Assembly (NCBI GenBank): GCA_947452525.1
Contig: CANGCW010000003.1
Coordinates: 1-25,357 of the forward strand
Source of the DNA: Actinomycetota bacterium
Lineage (GTDB): Bacteria > Actinomycetota > Actinomycetes > Nanopelagicales > Nanopelagicaceae
DNA: 25,357 bases
Reading direction: 5' to 3'
The position numbers and the translations under genes are program-made. Shown here one piece after another: positions 6,613 through 15,561 of this stretch. Position 1 is the stretch's first letter, and the number at the start of each line of letters is the position of its first letter. A model generated the notes under the pieces. That model was not told the DNA's origin. It did not search any database and saw only the letters and a program-made list of their open reading frames with translations.

Positions 6613-8349
6613 ATGAATTTTCCAGATCAACAACCATCGCAGATGCCTACGCATCGCTATCAACCATTTATTCCCGTTGATTTAACGGACCGCACCTGGC
6701 CGAATAAGAAGATGGTCACCGCGCCTAAATGGTGCTCTGTTGATCTCCGAGATGGCAATCAAGCGCTTATCGATCCGATGGATTCGCAGCGCAAACTCGC
6801 CATGTTCCAACTCCTTGTCGCCATGGGCTACAAAGAGATTGAAGTTGGCTTCCCGAGTGCGAGCCAGACTGATTTTGATTTTGTCCGAAAGATTATTGAA
6901 GAGGGTCTTATTCCTGATGATGTCGTCATTCAGGTGCTCACTCAGGCACGTGAATCACTCATTAAGAGAACATATGAGGCGATTAAGGGAGCAAAGCAGG
7001 CCGTTGTTCACCTCTATAACTCAACCTCAACCCTTCAGCGTCGCGTCGTCTTCGGTCAAGATAAAGAGGGCATCAAAAAGATTGCAACCGATGGCGCCGA
7101 GCTCTGTCTCAAGTTAACGGATACTGTTCCAGGAACGCTCGTCTCATTCGAATATTCACCTGAGTCGTATACAGGTACAGAACTCGACTTTGCGCTTGAG
7201 GTTTGCAATGCGGTGAACAATGTCTGGCAGCCAACACCAGAGTGGAAGACGATTATGAATCTTCCAGCAACTGTTGAGATGGCAACTCCAAATGTCTATG
7301 CCGATTCCATTGAGTGGATGTCGCGCAACCTTGATCGCCGTGATTCAATCGTTCTCTCACTGCATCCACATAACGATCGCGGAACAGGCGTAGCAGCTGC
7401 AGAACTTGGTTACCTAGCCGGTGCAGATCGCATCGAGGGCACGCTCTTCGGTAATGGTGAGCGCACCGGAAATGTCTGCTTAGTAACTCTTGGCCTCAAC
7501 CTCTTCAGCCATGGAATTGATCCAAAGATTGATTTCTCTAATATTGATGAGATTCGCCGCACAGTGGAGTATTGCAATCAACTCCGTGTTCCTGAGCGCC
7601 ATCCTTATGGTGGCGACCTTGTCTTTACTGCATTCTCTGGTTCACATCAGGATGCGATTAAGAAGGGCCTCGAGCATATGGAGCGCGATGCCGCTTCAGC
7701 TGGAGTTCATGTAGATCAACACATATGGGGCGTTCCGTACCTTCCGATTGATCCAAAAGATATTGGTCGTTCATACGAGGCCGTTATCCGCGTGAATAGC
7801 CAGTCAGGTAAGGGCGGCGTCGCATATTTGATGAAGAATGAGTATCACCTCGATCTTCCACGTCGCCTGCAGATTGAATTTAGCCAGGTTGTACAGGCGA
7901 AGACAGATGATGAGGGCGGCGAGGTTCTTCCGGAGCAACTCTGGCGCGTCTTCGAAGATGAGTACCTCCCATCAGAGGAGCTCTCGTGGGGTCGCTTCTC
8001 ACTCCAGGGTCTCTCTCAGAGTTCCCATATGAATGAGGATGTTCAACTCGAGGTGGAACTCCTCGATAACGGCGTGCTTCACAAACTTAAGGGCGCCGGA
8101 AACGGTCCCGTCGCCGCTTTCGTAAATGTTGTGAATGCCTACCTCGGCACAAATGAGGCGGGCTCAGTCCGCGTCTTGGATTACTACGAGCACGCACTCA
8201 GTGCCGGTGGCGATGCAAAGGCTGCGGCCTACCTCGAGTGCGAAGTCGCAGGGAAGACCTTCTGGGGAGTCGGAATCGACCCATCCACGACAACTGCAGC
8301 GCTCAAGGCGGTCATTTCTGCCGTCAATCGCGGACTCCGACAGGAGTAG
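6613..8349 (+). CDS. leuA: 2-isopropylmalate synthase
   Basis: LeuA condenses acetyl-CoA with 2-oxoisovalerate, the first committed step of leucine synthesis, and is normally feedback-inhibited by leucine. The 578-residue length fits the long LeuA type. The catalytic SVDLRDGNQAL motif is at residues 42-52, the metal-binding HPHNDRGTG lies in the barrel, and NGERTGN follows. The last part holds the leucine-binding regulatory domain. The ATG at 6613 is chosen because GAGGAG lies six bases upstream and the product starts like known LeuA proteins; an upstream TTG at 6562 would run through the attenuator. Leader peptide and pairings upstream suggest leucine-responsive expression. Confidence 0.95.
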   Translation: MNFPDQQPSQMPTHRYQPFIPVDLTDRTWPNKKMVTAPKWCSVDLRDGNQALIDPMDSQRKLAMFQLLVAMGYKEIEVGFPSASQTDFDFVRKIIEEGLIPDDVVIQVLTQARESLIKRTYEAIKGAKQAVVHLYNSTSTLQRRVVFGQDKEGIKKIATDGAELCLKLTDTVPGTLVSFEYSPESYTGTELDFALEVCNAVNNVWQPTPEWKTIMNLPATVEMATPNVYADSIEWMSRNLDRRDSIVLSLHPHNDRGTGVAAAELGYLAGADRIEGTLFGNGERTGNVCLVTLGLNLFSHGIDPKIDFSNIDEIRRTVEYCNQLRVPERHPYGGDLVFTAFSGSHQDAIKKGLEHMERDAASAGVHVDQHIWGVPYLPIDPKDIGRSYEAVIRVNSQSGKGGVAYLMKNEYHLDLPRRLQIEFSQVVQAKTDDEGGEVLPEQLWRVFEDEYLPSEELSWGRFSLQGLSQSSHMNEDVQLEVELLDNGVLHKLKGAGNGPVAAFVNVVNAYLGTNEAGSVRVLDYYEHALSAGGDAKAAAYLECEVAGKTFWGVGIDPSTTTAALKAVISAVNRGLRQE

Positions 8350-8353
8350 CCGA

Positions 8354-8359
8354 TAGCGT
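8354..8359 (+). promoter_or_regulatory. -10 box of leaderless recO
   Basis: TAGCGT ends six bases before the recO ATG at 8366, in the 16-base gap after leuA. This suggests recO-uppS has its own leaderless promoter and is not only read through from leuA. Confidence 0.5.
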
Positions 8360-8365
8360 TAGACC

Positions 8366-9097
8366 ATGACGGTCTATCGGGATAAGGGTGTAGTACTTCG
8401 CACCCAGAAACTCGGCGAGGCCGATCGGATAATCACCCTGCTCACGAGAGAGCATGGTCGCATCAAGGCAGTAGCCAAGGGCGTGAGGCGTACCAAGTCC
8501 CGCTGGGGTGCGCGCCTTGAACCGACAAGCCATGTTGATCTCCAACTCTATGCCGGCAAGTCACTCGATATCGTCACGCAAGCGGTTGGCCTTGATAATT
8601 ATGCAGACCAACTCACCGAGGATTACCAGCGGTGGACAGTTGCATCTGCGCTGCTAGAGGCGGCAGAACGTTTTACATCGCACGAACATGAGCCTGCTCT
8701 GCAGCAGTACCTCTTGCTCGTAGGTGCGCTGAAGGCGCTCGCCTCCGAAAGCTACGATCCATCACTCATTCTCGATGCCTACTTGCTGCGCTCGCTTGCA
8801 GTCGCTGGGTACGCGCCATCTCTCACGGCCTGTTCTGTCTGCGAGAAAGAAGGCCCGCATCGCTTCTTCTCACTCGTCGGCGGTGGCTCTGTCTGCATGA
8901 ACTGCAAACCATCAGCTGCGCCGACGCCTCAACCAGAGACGTTGGAGTTGATGTCTGCTCTACTCACAGGAGATTGGGCCAGCGCAATGGAGAGCGAACA
9001 ACGAAATCGTCGCGAAGCCTCAGGACTCATTGCTGCATATCTTCAATTTCATCTGGAGCGAGATCTTCGTAGTCTTCCGCTTGTAGAGAGGGTGTAA
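8366..9097 (+). CDS. recO: DNA repair protein RecO
   Basis: RecO helps RecR load RecA at gaps and anneals single strands during recombinational repair. The 243-residue protein opens with the OB-fold sequence VYRDKGVVLRTQKLGEADRI, typical of the family. It carries a zinc site with Cys-156/Cys-159 (CSVC) and Cys-177/Cys-180 (CMNC). Length and order match the family. It sits between leuA and uppS; the recO-uppS pairing is widespread in Actinobacteria. The start is fixed by the leaderless -10 at 8354-8359. Confidence 0.95.
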   Translation: MTVYRDKGVVLRTQKLGEADRIITLLTREHGRIKAVAKGVRRTKSRWGARLEPTSHVDLQLYAGKSLDIVTQAVGLDNYADQLTEDYQRWTVASALLEAAERFTSHEHEPALQQYLLLVGALKALASESYDPSLILDAYLLRSLAVAGYAPSLTACSVCEKEGPHRFFSLVGGGSVCMNCKPSAAPTPQPETLELMSALLTGDWASAMESEQRNRREASGLIAAYLQFHLERDLRSLPLVERV

Positions 9098-9099
9098 CG

Positions 9100-9855
9100 A
9101 TGGCGATTCCGCCAACGCCGCATGCTTCAGGTGCATCTGCGCCGAAGATCGATAGCAAACTCATTCCTCGCCATGTTGCACTGGTCATGGATGGCAATGG
9201 ACGTTGGGCAAAGTCTCGCGGATTGCCACGTACAGCAGGGCATGAAGCGGGGGAGGCCGCACTCCTTGACGTTGTGCATGGCGCAATTGAGATCGGCGTA
9301 AAAGAGATCAGCGCATACGCATTCTCTACTGAGAACTGGAAGCGATCACCGGAAGAGGTGAAGTTCCTCATGGGCTTTAATCGCGATGTAATTCGTCGCC
9401 GCCGCGATGAGATGAATGATTTAGGTGTGCGTATTAAGTGGGCCGGCCGTGAGCAGAAACTCTGGAAATCGGTGCAATCTGAGTTGCTGGAAGCTGAAGA
9501 GATGACGAAGAAGAACAAGGTGATCACTCTCAATATGTGCGTGAATTACGGGGGGCGTGCTGAAATTCTCGATGCAACGCGCGCGATAGCCGAGTTGGCA
9601 GCGAAGAGAAAGTTGAAGCCTGATCAGATCACTGAGAAGCTCTTCGAGAAGCATCTCTATCAACCAGAGATGTCAGATGTCGATCTCTTCTTGCGTTCAT
9701 CGGGAGAGATGCGTACTAGCAACTTCTTAGCGTGGCAATCAGTCTATGCAGAGATGGTCTTCCTCGATGTGCTCTGGCCAGATGTTGATCGCCGCACACT
9801 ATGGAAGGCGATTGAGATCTACGTCGAACGCGAGAGAAGATTCGGTAAGGCTTAA
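9100..9855 (+). CDS. uppS: Isoprenyl transferase (undecaprenyl diphosphate synthase)
   Basis: This cis-prenyltransferase extends a farnesyl-type primer with isopentenyl diphosphate to make the lipid carrier for cell-wall glycan export. In the 251-residue protein HVALVMDGNGRWA (catalytic Asp-31) and RTAGHEAG form the diphosphate-binding entry. ISAYAFSTENWKR follows, and LFLRSSGEMRTSNFLAWQ carries the late Arg and Ser ligands. Actinobacteria often have several such enzymes of different chain length, so the product length is not certain. It begins two bases after recO behind GAGAGGG, and its TAA stop overlaps the stop of the opposing transporter gene in a shared TTAA. Confidence 0.93.
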   Translation: MAIPPTPHASGASAPKIDSKLIPRHVALVMDGNGRWAKSRGLPRTAGHEAGEAALLDVVHGAIEIGVKEISAYAFSTENWKRSPEEVKFLMGFNRDVIRRRRDEMNDLGVRIKWAGREQKLWKSVQSELLEAEEMTKKNKVITLNMCVNYGGRAEILDATRAIAELAAKRKLKPDQITEKLFEKHLYQPEMSDVDLFLRSSGEMRTSNFLAWQSVYAEMVFLDVLWPDVDRRTLWKAIEIYVERERRFGKA

Positions 9856-11090
9856 GCGTTCTTGTAGAGAACGAAGGCATGCAGGCAGAGCCCTGCAACA
9901 AGTCCCCAGAATGGCGCTCCGAGGTGGAGTGGGTGAACACCTGACATTGTGATGAGAAGCGTTGCAAGTGCAGCCTCTCGTGGCTTAGGCAACTTCAACG
10001 ACTCATGCAGGCTATTGGCAATTGCGGGGAAGAGTCCGAGACCAGCTAGAGCGGCCAACATCGCAGCAGGGAGTGCGCTAAAGAATGTAACGACTGCAGC
10101 ACCGAGAATTCCAGCGATGATGTATGAGATGCCGCAGATAACACCGGCGGTGTATCGACGGGTCTTATCTGGTTCGGCATGTTCGCCCACCGCAATACCA
10201 GCAGTAATTGCAGAAGTATTGATTCCAGAGTTATAGAAGCCAGCTGTCGCGAGTGAGATAACTCCACCCACGACTAACTCTTTATTGGTAGGTGAAGCAA
10301 AGCCACCGCTCTTGATTACTGCGACGCCTGGGGCATATTGCGTAGCAATGGTAAGGAGCAACATAGGCAGAGCCAAGTTAATTGCGCTACCCCAACTCCA
10401 TGAAGGGTTGATCCACATCGGGTGGACGATTCCAAAGTGAGCACTCTTAAAGGTGAGGTTGTGGGTCAGTGCAGCCACCACGAGACCAACCGCCATCACC
10501 GCAACAACAGGTGCTCGCATTGCGAACCTTCTAGCGATGAAGTAGGTGGCAATCATCGTTCCGACGATAACGGGCTTCTCGTGGAAGGTGGAGAAGATTG
10601 ATGTTCCAAATTGGAAGAGAACGCCAGCAAGCATCGCCATCACAATTTCATGAGGAATGACCTTCATGATCTTCTCCATCAAACCTGTAAGCCCGATGAG
10701 AAGAGAGAGCGCACCGACGATGTAGTAACTACCAATCGCTTCGGCAATGGAGTGTGATTGAAAACTGGTAACGAGGAGAACGATCGACGCTGTCGATGTT
10801 GAGCCGATAACGGGAATTCCGCAGCGCAGTGAGAGATAGAGACAGAAAAGGCCAGAACCGATCCATGCTGAGAAGAGCCATGTTGCTGTCTGGGCGGCGG
10901 TGAAGTGACCAGATTGTGCTGCCTGCAGCATGATGACGACGGGACCAGTGACTCCGACGAGAACGACGAGAAAACCGGAGACTGCGGCACCTAGGGAGAG
11001 GTTCTTTGGCAGGGCTCGGAGATTTCGCCAGAGCGAGGGGAGGAGGGGATCCTTCTGAGTTCCGAGGTAAAGCTCCTGTGATTGACTCAT
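9852..11090 (-). CDS. BenE-family transporter (benzoate/H+ symporter type)
   Basis: The 412-residue product is a polytopic membrane protein with about 11-12 hydrophobic segments and short loops. Family-like features are the first helix with VVLVGVTGPVVIML, the GIPVIGSTSTASIVLL segment, VIPHEIVMAMLAGVLFQFG, and a late LPAAMLAALAGLGLFP region. Characterised BenE members import benzoate with protons. The true substrate is uncertain, and no aromatic-degradation genes lie nearby. The ATG at 11090 is preferred over a GTG at 11123 because a TATCGT box ends six bases upstream of it, and MSQSQ gives a normal cytoplasmic N-terminus. The gene is divergent from glyS and convergent with uppS. Confidence 0.85.
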   Translation of the reverse strand: MSQSQELYLGTQKDPLLPSLWRNLRALPKNLSLGAAVSGFLVVLVGVTGPVVIMLQAAQSGHFTAAQTATWLFSAWIGSGLFCLYLSLRCGIPVIGSTSTASIVLLVTSFQSHSIAEAIGSYYIVGALSLLIGLTGLMEKIMKVIPHEIVMAMLAGVLFQFGTSIFSTFHEKPVIVGTMIATYFIARRFAMRAPVVAVMAVGLVVAALTHNLTFKSAHFGIVHPMWINPSWSWGSAINLALPMLLLTIATQYAPGVAVIKSGGFASPTNKELVVGGVISLATAGFYNSGINTSAITAGIAVGEHAEPDKTRRYTAGVICGISYIIAGILGAAVVTFFSALPAAMLAALAGLGLFPAIANSLHESLKLPKPREAALATLLITMSGVHPLHLGAPFWGLVAGLCLHAFVLYKNA

Positions 11091-11096
11091 CCGCGC

Positions 11097-11102
11097 ACGA
11101 TA
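11097..11102 (-). promoter_or_regulatory. -10 box of leaderless BenE-type gene
   Basis: On the minus strand TATCGT ends six bases before the ATG at 11090. It supports that start over the longer GTG version. Confidence 0.5.
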
Positions 11103-11136
11103 CCCGTAGCACGCGGGCGCCACCCATTAATTACGA

Positions 11137-11142
11137 TAAAAT
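11137..11142 (+). promoter_or_regulatory. Probable -10 box of glyS
   Basis: TAAAAT, overlapping a TACGAT one step upstream, lies in the divergent region. It would start the RNA near 11149, leaving a leader of about 50 bases before the glyS start. No clear -35 is seen. Confidence 0.4.
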
Positions 11143-11197
11143 AGGGCACCTTGCGACCAGCAAGATTAAGCCGACAGCCAGCCGGATGGAGAATTAC

Positions 11198-12577
11198 ATG
11201 GCCGCAGATCGTTTAGAAAATATCGTATCCCTCTCAAAGCGCAGAGGGTTCGTCTACCCCTCCTCAGAGATTTATGGTGGCCTTCGTGCCTCCTGGGATT
11301 ACGGTCCCCTTGGAGTAGAGCTAAAGAACAATGTAAAGCGTCAATGGTGGCGCTCCATGGTTCAGGGTCGCGATGATGTTGCGGGCCTCGATTCCAGTGT
11401 CATCCTCGCTCGCGAGGTCTGGGAGGCATCCGGCCACGTTGAGACTTTTACCGATCCACTTACTGAGTGCACCTCATGTCATAAGCGTTTCCGCGCTGAC
11501 CACCTAGAAGAGGCATTCGAGGCGAAACATAAGCGCCAACCAACCTCACTCGAAGAGGTCAACTGCCCTAACTGCGGCAACAAGGGCACCTTCACTGCGC
11601 CACGTAACTTCTCTGGAATGTTGAAGACCTACCTTGGTGCAACAGAGGATGAGTCTGGCCTTGCCTACCTCCGCCCGGAGACAGCACAGGGAATCTTTAT
11701 CAACTTCGACAATGTCGCACAGACATCACGTAAGAAGCCACCATTCGGAATCGGTCAGATTGGAAAGTCTTTCCGTAACGAGATCACGCCTGGAAACTTT
11801 ATTTTCCGCACACGCGAATTTGAACAGATGGAGATGGAGTTCTTCGTCGTACCTGGTACAGATGAAGAGTGGCATCAATATTGGATCGATACCCGCCTTG
11901 CTTGGTACAAAGATCTTGGAATTAACCCTGAACGCCTTCGCATCTTCGAACACCCGAAAGAGAAGTTGTCGCATTACTCCAAGCGCACTGTTGACATTGA
12001 GTACAAGTTTGAATTCAACGGAACAGAGTGGGGTGAGCTCGAGGGTATTGCTAACCGTACCGATTACGATCTCAAATCACATGGCGCTGCATCGGGCAAG
12101 GACCTCTCCTGGTTTGACCAGGAGAAGAACGAGCGCTGGGTGCCTTACGTTATCGAACCAGCTGCAGGTGTTGACCGTTGCACACTCACATTCATGATGG
12201 ATGCTTACACAGAGGACGAAGCGCCTAATGCAAAGGGTGAGATGGAGAAGCGTGCCGTGATGAAGTTGGATGCGCGCCTTGCACCGGTAAAGGCTGCAGT
12301 GCTTCCGCTCTCACGTAACGCTGATCTCTCTCCAAAGGCACGTGATTTGGCTGCAGCGCTCCGCAAGAATTGGAATATCGATTTCGATGATTCAGGAGCA
12401 ATTGGTCGCCGTTACCGTCGCCAAGATGAGATTGGTACGCCATACTGCATCACCGTTGACTTCGAAACTCTCGACGATAACGCCGTAACAATCCGCGATC
12501 GCGACACTATGGCTCAAGAGCGTATCGGCATCGACAACGTTGAAGCGTGGTTGGCGCCACGTCTGCTCGGGTGCTAA
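11198..12577 (+). CDS. glyS: Glycyl-tRNA synthetase
   Basis: The enzyme charges tRNA-Gly. At 459 residues it is the single-chain, homodimeric class II type, not the two-subunit bacterial type. Visible motifs are SLSKRRGFVYPSSEIYGG near the N-terminus, a CxxC/CxxC insertion (CTSC and CPNC) that looks zinc-binding, RPETAQGIFINF, and motif 2 FRNEITP with FRTREFEQMEMEFF. An anticodon-binding domain follows. The ATG at 11198 is chosen because MAADRLENIVSLSKRRG matches known starts and GGAG lies six bases upstream. A longer in-frame ORF back to 11006 would run through the divergent promoter region. The end overlaps dusB. Confidence 0.95.
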   Translation: MAADRLENIVSLSKRRGFVYPSSEIYGGLRASWDYGPLGVELKNNVKRQWWRSMVQGRDDVAGLDSSVILAREVWEASGHVETFTDPLTECTSCHKRFRADHLEEAFEAKHKRQPTSLEEVNCPNCGNKGTFTAPRNFSGMLKTYLGATEDESGLAYLRPETAQGIFINFDNVAQTSRKKPPFGIGQIGKSFRNEITPGNFIFRTREFEQMEMEFFVVPGTDEEWHQYWIDTRLAWYKDLGINPERLRIFEHPKEKLSHYSKRTVDIEYKFEFNGTEWGELEGIANRTDYDLKSHGAASGKDLSWFDQEKNERWVPYVIEPAAGVDRCTLTFMMDAYTEDEAPNAKGEMEKRAVMKLDARLAPVKAAVLPLSRNADLSPKARDLAAALRKNWNIDFDDSGAIGRRYRRQDEIGTPYCITVDFETLDDNAVTIRDRDTMAQERIGIDNVEAWLAPRLLGC

Positions 12578-13677
12578 CTCTCTCTACACCTGTAATTCTT
12601 GCCCCAATGGCAGGGATTACTAACTCTGCATTTAGGACGCTCTGTCGCGAACAAGGTGCAGGACTCTTCGTCTCTGAGATGGTGACCGCTCGCGCACTTA
12701 TTGAGCGCCACCCCGAGACCATGCGCCTTATTACCCCAGGCAAGGATGAGAGTCCTCGTTCAGTTCAACTATATGGAGTAGATCCAACAGTTGTTGGCAT
12801 GGCAGTAAAGATGTTGGTAGAAGAGGATCGGGTTGATCATATTGACTTGAACTTCGGTTGCCCCGTTCCTAAGGTGACGCGAAAGGGTGGAGGTGCGGCG
12901 CTCCCATTCAAACGGAAACTCTTTGAGTCGATTGTGAAATCTGCCGTCGATAGCGCCAAGCCTCGAAATATTCCTGTCACGGTGAAGATGCGTATCGGAA
13001 TCGATAGTGATCACCACACATTTCTTGAGGCAGGAAGCGCTGCTGCTCGTGCCGGGGTCGAATGGGTTGCACTGCATGCGCGAACTGCGGAGCAGTTGTA
13101 TGACGGTGAAGCAGATTGGTCGAAGATCGCTGAACTCGTTGAACATATGAAGCCGACAGGTGTTCCTGTGTATGGCAATGGCGATATCTGGTCCGGTGAT
13201 GATGGCCGACGCATGATGGAAGAGACTGGATGTGCTGGCGTGGTTGTTGGACGCGGCTGCCTCGGTCGACCTTGGCTCTTCGCGGATCTTGCTAGTTCGA
13301 TTAAGGGAGAGGGCTCAATCTCTGCTCCGCCTCTCTCTGTCGTCCGCGAGACGATGAAGCGGCATGGCTCGTTGCTCGTTGAGTTCTTTGAGTCAGAGGG
13401 TCGCGCAATGCGTGATTTCAGAAAGCATATGTCCTGGTACTTAAAAGGCTTTGTCGTTCCACGAGAGATTCGCTCAACGCTAGGCATGGTCAGTTCTTTA
13501 GGCGAGCTCGAACATCTCTTAGATCAGATCGATGAGCAGCCATATCCGCAGAGCGTTGCAGAGATCCCTCGCGGTCGTAAGTCACATAGCCGTGGAGTGA
13601 CTCTTCCAGATGGTTGGCTAAAGGATCCAGATGAGATTCCAGCAATCACGATTGATGATTCGGTCTCGGGTGGTTAA
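12571..13677 (+). CDS. dusB: tRNA-dihydrouridine synthase, DusB-like
   Basis: This FMN enzyme reduces uridines in the tRNA D-loop using NADPH. The 368-residue protein starts with the family strand VILAPMAGITN, then has LNFGCPVPK with the catalytic cysteine (about residue 97), TVKMRIG with the FMN lysine, VALHARTAEQLY with the FMN histidine, and VYGNGDI followed by VVVGRGCLGRPW for phosphate binding. The start is GTG 12571, overlapping the glyS stop by seven bases; GTG 12547 would add eight residues and a larger overlap. Neither has a good Shine-Dalgarno, so coupling to glyS translation is likely. Confidence 0.9.
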   Translation: MLTLSTPVILAPMAGITNSAFRTLCREQGAGLFVSEMVTARALIERHPETMRLITPGKDESPRSVQLYGVDPTVVGMAVKMLVEEDRVDHIDLNFGCPVPKVTRKGGGAALPFKRKLFESIVKSAVDSAKPRNIPVTVKMRIGIDSDHHTFLEAGSAAARAGVEWVALHARTAEQLYDGEADWSKIAELVEHMKPTGVPVYGNGDIWSGDDGRRMMEETGCAGVVVGRGCLGRPWLFADLASSIKGEGSISAPPLSVVRETMKRHGSLLVEFFESEGRAMRDFRKHMSWYLKGFVVPREIRSTLGMVSSLGELEHLLDQIDEQPYPQSVAEIPRGRKSHSRGVTLPDGWLKDPDEIPAITIDDSVSGG

Positions 13678-14304
13678 GTGTTTCTCTTCAAAATAATCCG
13701 ACGCGTCATCTCACTGATTCTCCTTGTCGCCATCATTGTCCCGTTATATGTCGGATTTCAGATCTGGCATACCGGTCATACAGCGAAGCCTGTGAAGAGC
13801 GATATCGTCGTGATTCTCGGTGCGGCCCAGTTCAATGGGGCACCCACGGATATTCTCCAAGCGCGCATTAATGAGGCGGCGAGCGTCTATCGCAGCCATC
13901 TTGCCCGTCATATCGTCACTGTAGGGTCAGGGGCAACAGGGGATAACTACTCCGAGGCGCAGGCAAGTTATAAAGCGCTCCGCGCAACCGGGATCCCGAA
14001 GAGTGCAATTACTATTATTTCGATTGGACGGGATACCTTGTCGAGCACCTTGGCATATGTGGCCTACATGAAGAAGGCGCACTACACATCGGCCGTGCTC
14101 GCGACTGATCCGTACCACTGTTACCGCGCCATCTCTATGGCAAAGGATTTAGGTGTTAATGCCAGTTGCGCACCTTCGCAGACAGGGCCAGCAAATATCC
14201 AAGGGGCAAAGTGGCGTTACCTCTTCCGCGAGACGAGCGCATATCTCGCCTACAAGACCGTGGGCCGCATCGGAATCCACCTCTCAGACCAGATAAAGAA
14301 ATAG
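13678..14304 (+). CDS. DUF218/YdcF-SanA-like membrane-anchored protein
   Basis: The 208-residue protein has one N-terminal membrane segment (about residues 8-28, after KIIRR) and a DUF218 domain. The domain shows IVVILGAAQFNG, a helix starting QARINEA, IVTVGSGATGD, and late VLATDPYHCYRA, all in family order. Known relatives (SanA, ElyC, YdcF) affect envelope integrity or lipid-carrier metabolism, but no reaction is established here. The gene starts with GTG directly after the dusB stop, with no spacer. Its TAG stop begins a TAGGCT sequence that might act as the -10 for dgt. Confidence 0.82.
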   Translation: MFLFKIIRRVISLILLVAIIVPLYVGFQIWHTGHTAKPVKSDIVVILGAAQFNGAPTDILQARINEAASVYRSHLARHIVTVGSGATGDNYSEAQASYKALRATGIPKSAITIISIGRDTLSSTLAYVAYMKKAHYTSAVLATDPYHCYRAISMAKDLGVNASCAPSQTGPANIQGAKWRYLFRETSAYLAYKTVGRIGIHLSDQIKK

Positions 14305-14307
14305 GCT
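14302..14307 (+). promoter_or_regulatory. Possible -10 box before dgt
   Basis: TAGGCT begins with the TAG stop of the DUF218 gene. It lies nine bases, not six, before the dgt ATG, so the RNA would have only about three untranslated bases. Weaker than the exact six-base cases. Confidence 0.25.
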
Positions 14308-14316
14308 TGGCTCATT

Positions 14317-15552
14317 ATGAACATTGAACACTCAGGCTATGCAGCTCGTGATCGCGAACGCTTCATGGATGAACCTGCAAAGCGCGCAGGACGTACTGAG
14401 TTTGCCCGTGACCGGGCTCGCATCATTCACTCCTTCGCACTTCGCCGCCTTGCAGCAAAGACTCAAGTCGCCGTTCCATGGGAGCGAGATTTTCCACGCA
14501 CCCGACTTTCACACTCTCTCGAATGCGCACAGGTTGGCCGCGAACTTGGGGGAGCACTTGGCGCCGATCCTGATTTGATGGAGGGCGCCTGCCTCGCCCA
14601 CGATATTGGCCATCCACCATTCGGTCACAATGGCGAAGAGATTCTCAATGAACTTGCAGTCGAATGCGGTGGCTTTGAAGGAAATGCTCAGAGCCTGCGA
14701 CTACTTGTGCGCCTTGAGGCGAAGAGCGTTGATGCAGAAGGAAATTCACTTGGATTGAATTTAACCAGAGCCTCTCTCGATGCCGCAGCAAAGTATCCAT
14801 GGCCTCGTGTTGAGGGTGCTCAGAAGTTTGGCGTATATGACGACGATATGGAGATCTTTACCTGGATGCGCCAAGGCGTTGAACCCGGCAAGGTCTGCAT
14901 CGAGGCTCAGATCATGGATTGGTCTGACGATATTGCTTACTCAGTTCATGATCTCGAAGATGCAATCGTCTCTGGCCAGTTGAAGATTGATGGCCTCTAC
15001 GCCGACCTCGATAGCCTCTACGCAGAGGCTCGCCAGAGTTATCTCTCAGACATAACGGAAGAAGAAGCGAAGCGTGCGCTTGATAATGTGCATGCGCTCT
15101 CATGCTGGCCTGCGCAGTACAACGGTACCCATGCAGATCTCGCGCGCTTAAAGGATTTAACAAGTCAACTCGTTGGTCGATTTGCCTTGGCTGCCGAGCG
15201 AGCAACGCGTAACAAATATGGAAGTGGCGATTTAACTCGCTATGCCGCAAATCTTGAGATTCCCCGCGAACAACACGTGGAAGTCTCTATGCTTAAAGCA
15301 ATTGCTGGCTTCTACATTATTAACGCTTCTTCTTCGCAGAAGAAGTACAGCGATCAGCAGCAGTTAATTCGCGAGTTAGTTGAGGCCTTGCTTGGGACCG
15401 CCCCTGCAACTCTTGAGAGCTTCTTCCTCCTTGATTGGCAACGCGCCACGACAGATGCTGAACGACTGCGCGTGGTCATCGACCAGGTCGCCTGCCTCAC
15501 AGATCCGGGCGCAATAGCCCTTCATGCCCGCCTTACCGGGCAGAAGTCCTAG
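14317..15552 (+). CDS. dgt: dGTP triphosphohydrolase-like protein
   Basis: Members of this HD-domain family cleave dNTPs to nucleoside and triphosphate, and so adjust the dNTP pool. The 411-residue length is usual. Landmarks are RRLAAKTQV near residues 43-51, RTRLSHSLE with His-66, AHDIGHPPFGHNGEE with the HD pair at 95-96, and a later MDWSDDIAYSVHDLEDA with the second metal aspartate. It lies directly upstream of dnaG, a common order in Actinobacteria that ties dNTP control to replication priming. Substrate preference cannot be read from sequence. Confidence 0.92.
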   Translation: MNIEHSGYAARDRERFMDEPAKRAGRTEFARDRARIIHSFALRRLAAKTQVAVPWERDFPRTRLSHSLECAQVGRELGGALGADPDLMEGACLAHDIGHPPFGHNGEEILNELAVECGGFEGNAQSLRLLVRLEAKSVDAEGNSLGLNLTRASLDAAAKYPWPRVEGAQKFGVYDDDMEIFTWMRQGVEPGKVCIEAQIMDWSDDIAYSVHDLEDAIVSGQLKIDGLYADLDSLYAEARQSYLSDITEEEAKRALDNVHALSCWPAQYNGTHADLARLKDLTSQLVGRFALAAERATRNKYGSGDLTRYAANLEIPREQHVEVSMLKAIAGFYIINASSSQKKYSDQQQLIRELVEALLGTAPATLESFFLLDWQRATTDAERLRVVIDQVACLTDPGAIALHARLTGQKS

Positions 15553-15555
15553 GAT
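15550..15555 (+). promoter_or_regulatory. -10 box of leaderless dnaG, sharing the dgt stop codon
   Basis: TAGGAT ends six bases before the dnaG ATG at 15562, and its first three bases are the dgt stop codon. No good -35 is seen. Confidence 0.5.
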
Positions 15556-15561
15556 GGCGCC

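Noticed and set aside
11091..11123. GTG start of the BenE-type gene at 11123
   Set aside because: The extra 11 residues cover the probable -10 box; the ATG at 11090 fits the leaderless rule.
11006..11197. N-terminal extension of glyS back to 11006
   Set aside because: It would overlap the divergent BenE-type gene and its promoter. The true start at 11198 has a Shine-Dalgarno and matches known glycyl-tRNA synthetase N-termini.
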